Assembly: GCA_030043215.1 (NCBI GenBank)
Contig: JASHYG010000326.1
Span: 1-5,841, forward strand
Source: Gammaproteobacteria bacterium
Lineage (GTDB): Bacteria > Pseudomonadota > Gammaproteobacteria > Steroidobacterales > Steroidobacteraceae
Length of the DNA: 5,841 nucleotides
Direction: 5' to 3'
In this document: positions 5,416-5,841 of the stretch, piece by piece
How positions within the stretch are numbered: position 1 is the stretch's first letter
How the letters are laid out: the number at the start of each line of letters is the position of its first letter
Program-made: the position numbers and the translations under genes
The notes under the pieces: generated by a model
The model's input: only the letters and a program-made list of their open reading frames with translations
Told to the model about the DNA's origin: nothing
The model's database searches: none

Positions 5416-5841
5416 TCATTCCGTGCTCCGCCACGCGGAGGGCATGTGATACGGCACGGAGATGTAGACGGTCTCGACGCGGAAGATCTTGCCGTGGCGG
5501 ATCTTGAACAGCTCCAGCAAGCAGAGCGTCGACGGCGTCTTGAAGGGGGACGTGATGCGCCTGCCGTCCGGAAGCTCGTATTCCGTGAGGGCGGCATCGT
5601 GGTCGAGGAAGCCGCTCGCCAGCACCAGCTGGCGAGTCTCATCGACGAGCAGGAACGCGCGATCGCGCAGGCGGCTGTCGAACCGGTAGTTGCCTCTCTT
5701 GAACTGCTCGCCGCACGAGAGTTTCGCGGCGGGATAGCTGGCATTCGGATCACCAGCAGTGACGTTGCCGTTCTCCAAGCGCGAGCAGCCGGGGTCGAAC
5801 GGCGCGAACAGCGTGCCGTCGTTCTGCTGCAGCGTGCTGAA
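5416..5841 (-). CDS. NTF2/SnoaL-like protein of unknown function, C-terminal part (cut by window edge)
   Basis: 141 residues are visible. The frame stays open to the window edge, so the N-terminus is missing; an internal TTG at 5778 is not a likely start because the 21 codons before it (FSTLQQNDG...FDPGCSR) continue the same pattern. Seen: a conserved-looking NDGTLFAPFDPGCSRLENG stretch near the edge; FLLVDETRQLVLASGFLDHD, a beta-strand pair; and the tail LLELFKIRHGKIFRVETVYISVPYHMPSAW, in which the strand-turn-strand F-K-I-x-x-G-K-I-x-x-V-E is typical of NTF2-like cone folds. The end VPYxMPSxW recalls DUF8021-type NTF2-like proteins; that link rests on memory and is tentative. No catalytic residues can be assigned. 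No signal peptide can be judged without the start. Confidence 0.75.
   Translation of the reverse strand, partial: FSTLQQNDGTLFAPFDPGCSRLENGNVTAGDPNASYPAAKLSCGEQFKRGNYRFDSRLRDRAFLLVDETRQLVLASGFLDHDAALTEYELPDGRRITSPFKTPSTLCLLELFKIRHGKIFRVETVYISVPYHMPSAWRSTE

Overview
The window is about 70% G+C by eye. It reads as a chromosomal stretch of a high-GC proteobacterium, possibly a gammaproteobacterium. That placement is inferred from gene content: a leucine-degradation pair, an AAHS-type transporter, a Bcp/PrxQ peroxiredoxin and a tRNA with an encoded CCA end. The sequence alone does not fix the genus. I see no phage gene, transposase, CRISPR array or rRNA.

Layout. (1) 1-294, minus strand: the first 98 codons of isovaleryl-CoA dehydrogenase, cut by the window edge. 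(2) 295-392: a short divergent intergenic region with a perfect 17-bp palindrome that overlaps weak promoter candidates on both strands. (3) 393-2378 (longest frame from 345), plus: the biotin-carrying alpha subunit of an acyl-CoA carboxylase, almost certainly 3-methylcrotonyl-CoA carboxylase. (4) 2505-3905, plus: a 12-TM major facilitator of the aromatic acid:H+ symporter type. (5) 3910-4461, plus: four bases after the transporter stop, a membrane-anchored protein with a histidine-phosphatase fold in which both catalytic histidines are replaced. (6) 4511-4957, minus: a Bcp/PrxQ peroxiredoxin, convergent with the previous gene. (7) 5159-5234, plus: tRNA-Ala with anticodon CGC, preceded by a good promoter. 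(8) 5416-5841, minus: the 3' part of an NTF2/SnoaL-like protein of unknown role, open at the window edge.

How the genes work together. Isovaleryl-CoA dehydrogenase and methylcrotonyl-CoA carboxylase catalyse consecutive steps of leucine catabolism: isovaleryl-CoA to 3-methylcrotonyl-CoA to 3-methylglutaconyl-CoA. Their divergent arrangement around one palindrome suggests shared control. The carboxylase beta subunit, which carries the carboxyltransferase, is not in this window. The transporter and the degenerate phosphatase form a likely two-gene transcription unit; their joint role is unknown. The peroxiredoxin, the tRNA and the NTF2-like gene look like separate units.

Most of the window is ordinary. 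The items most worth a second look are the inactive-looking histidine phosphatase paired with the transporter, the single palindrome between the two leucine genes, and unusual residues in conserved motifs of the carboxylase.
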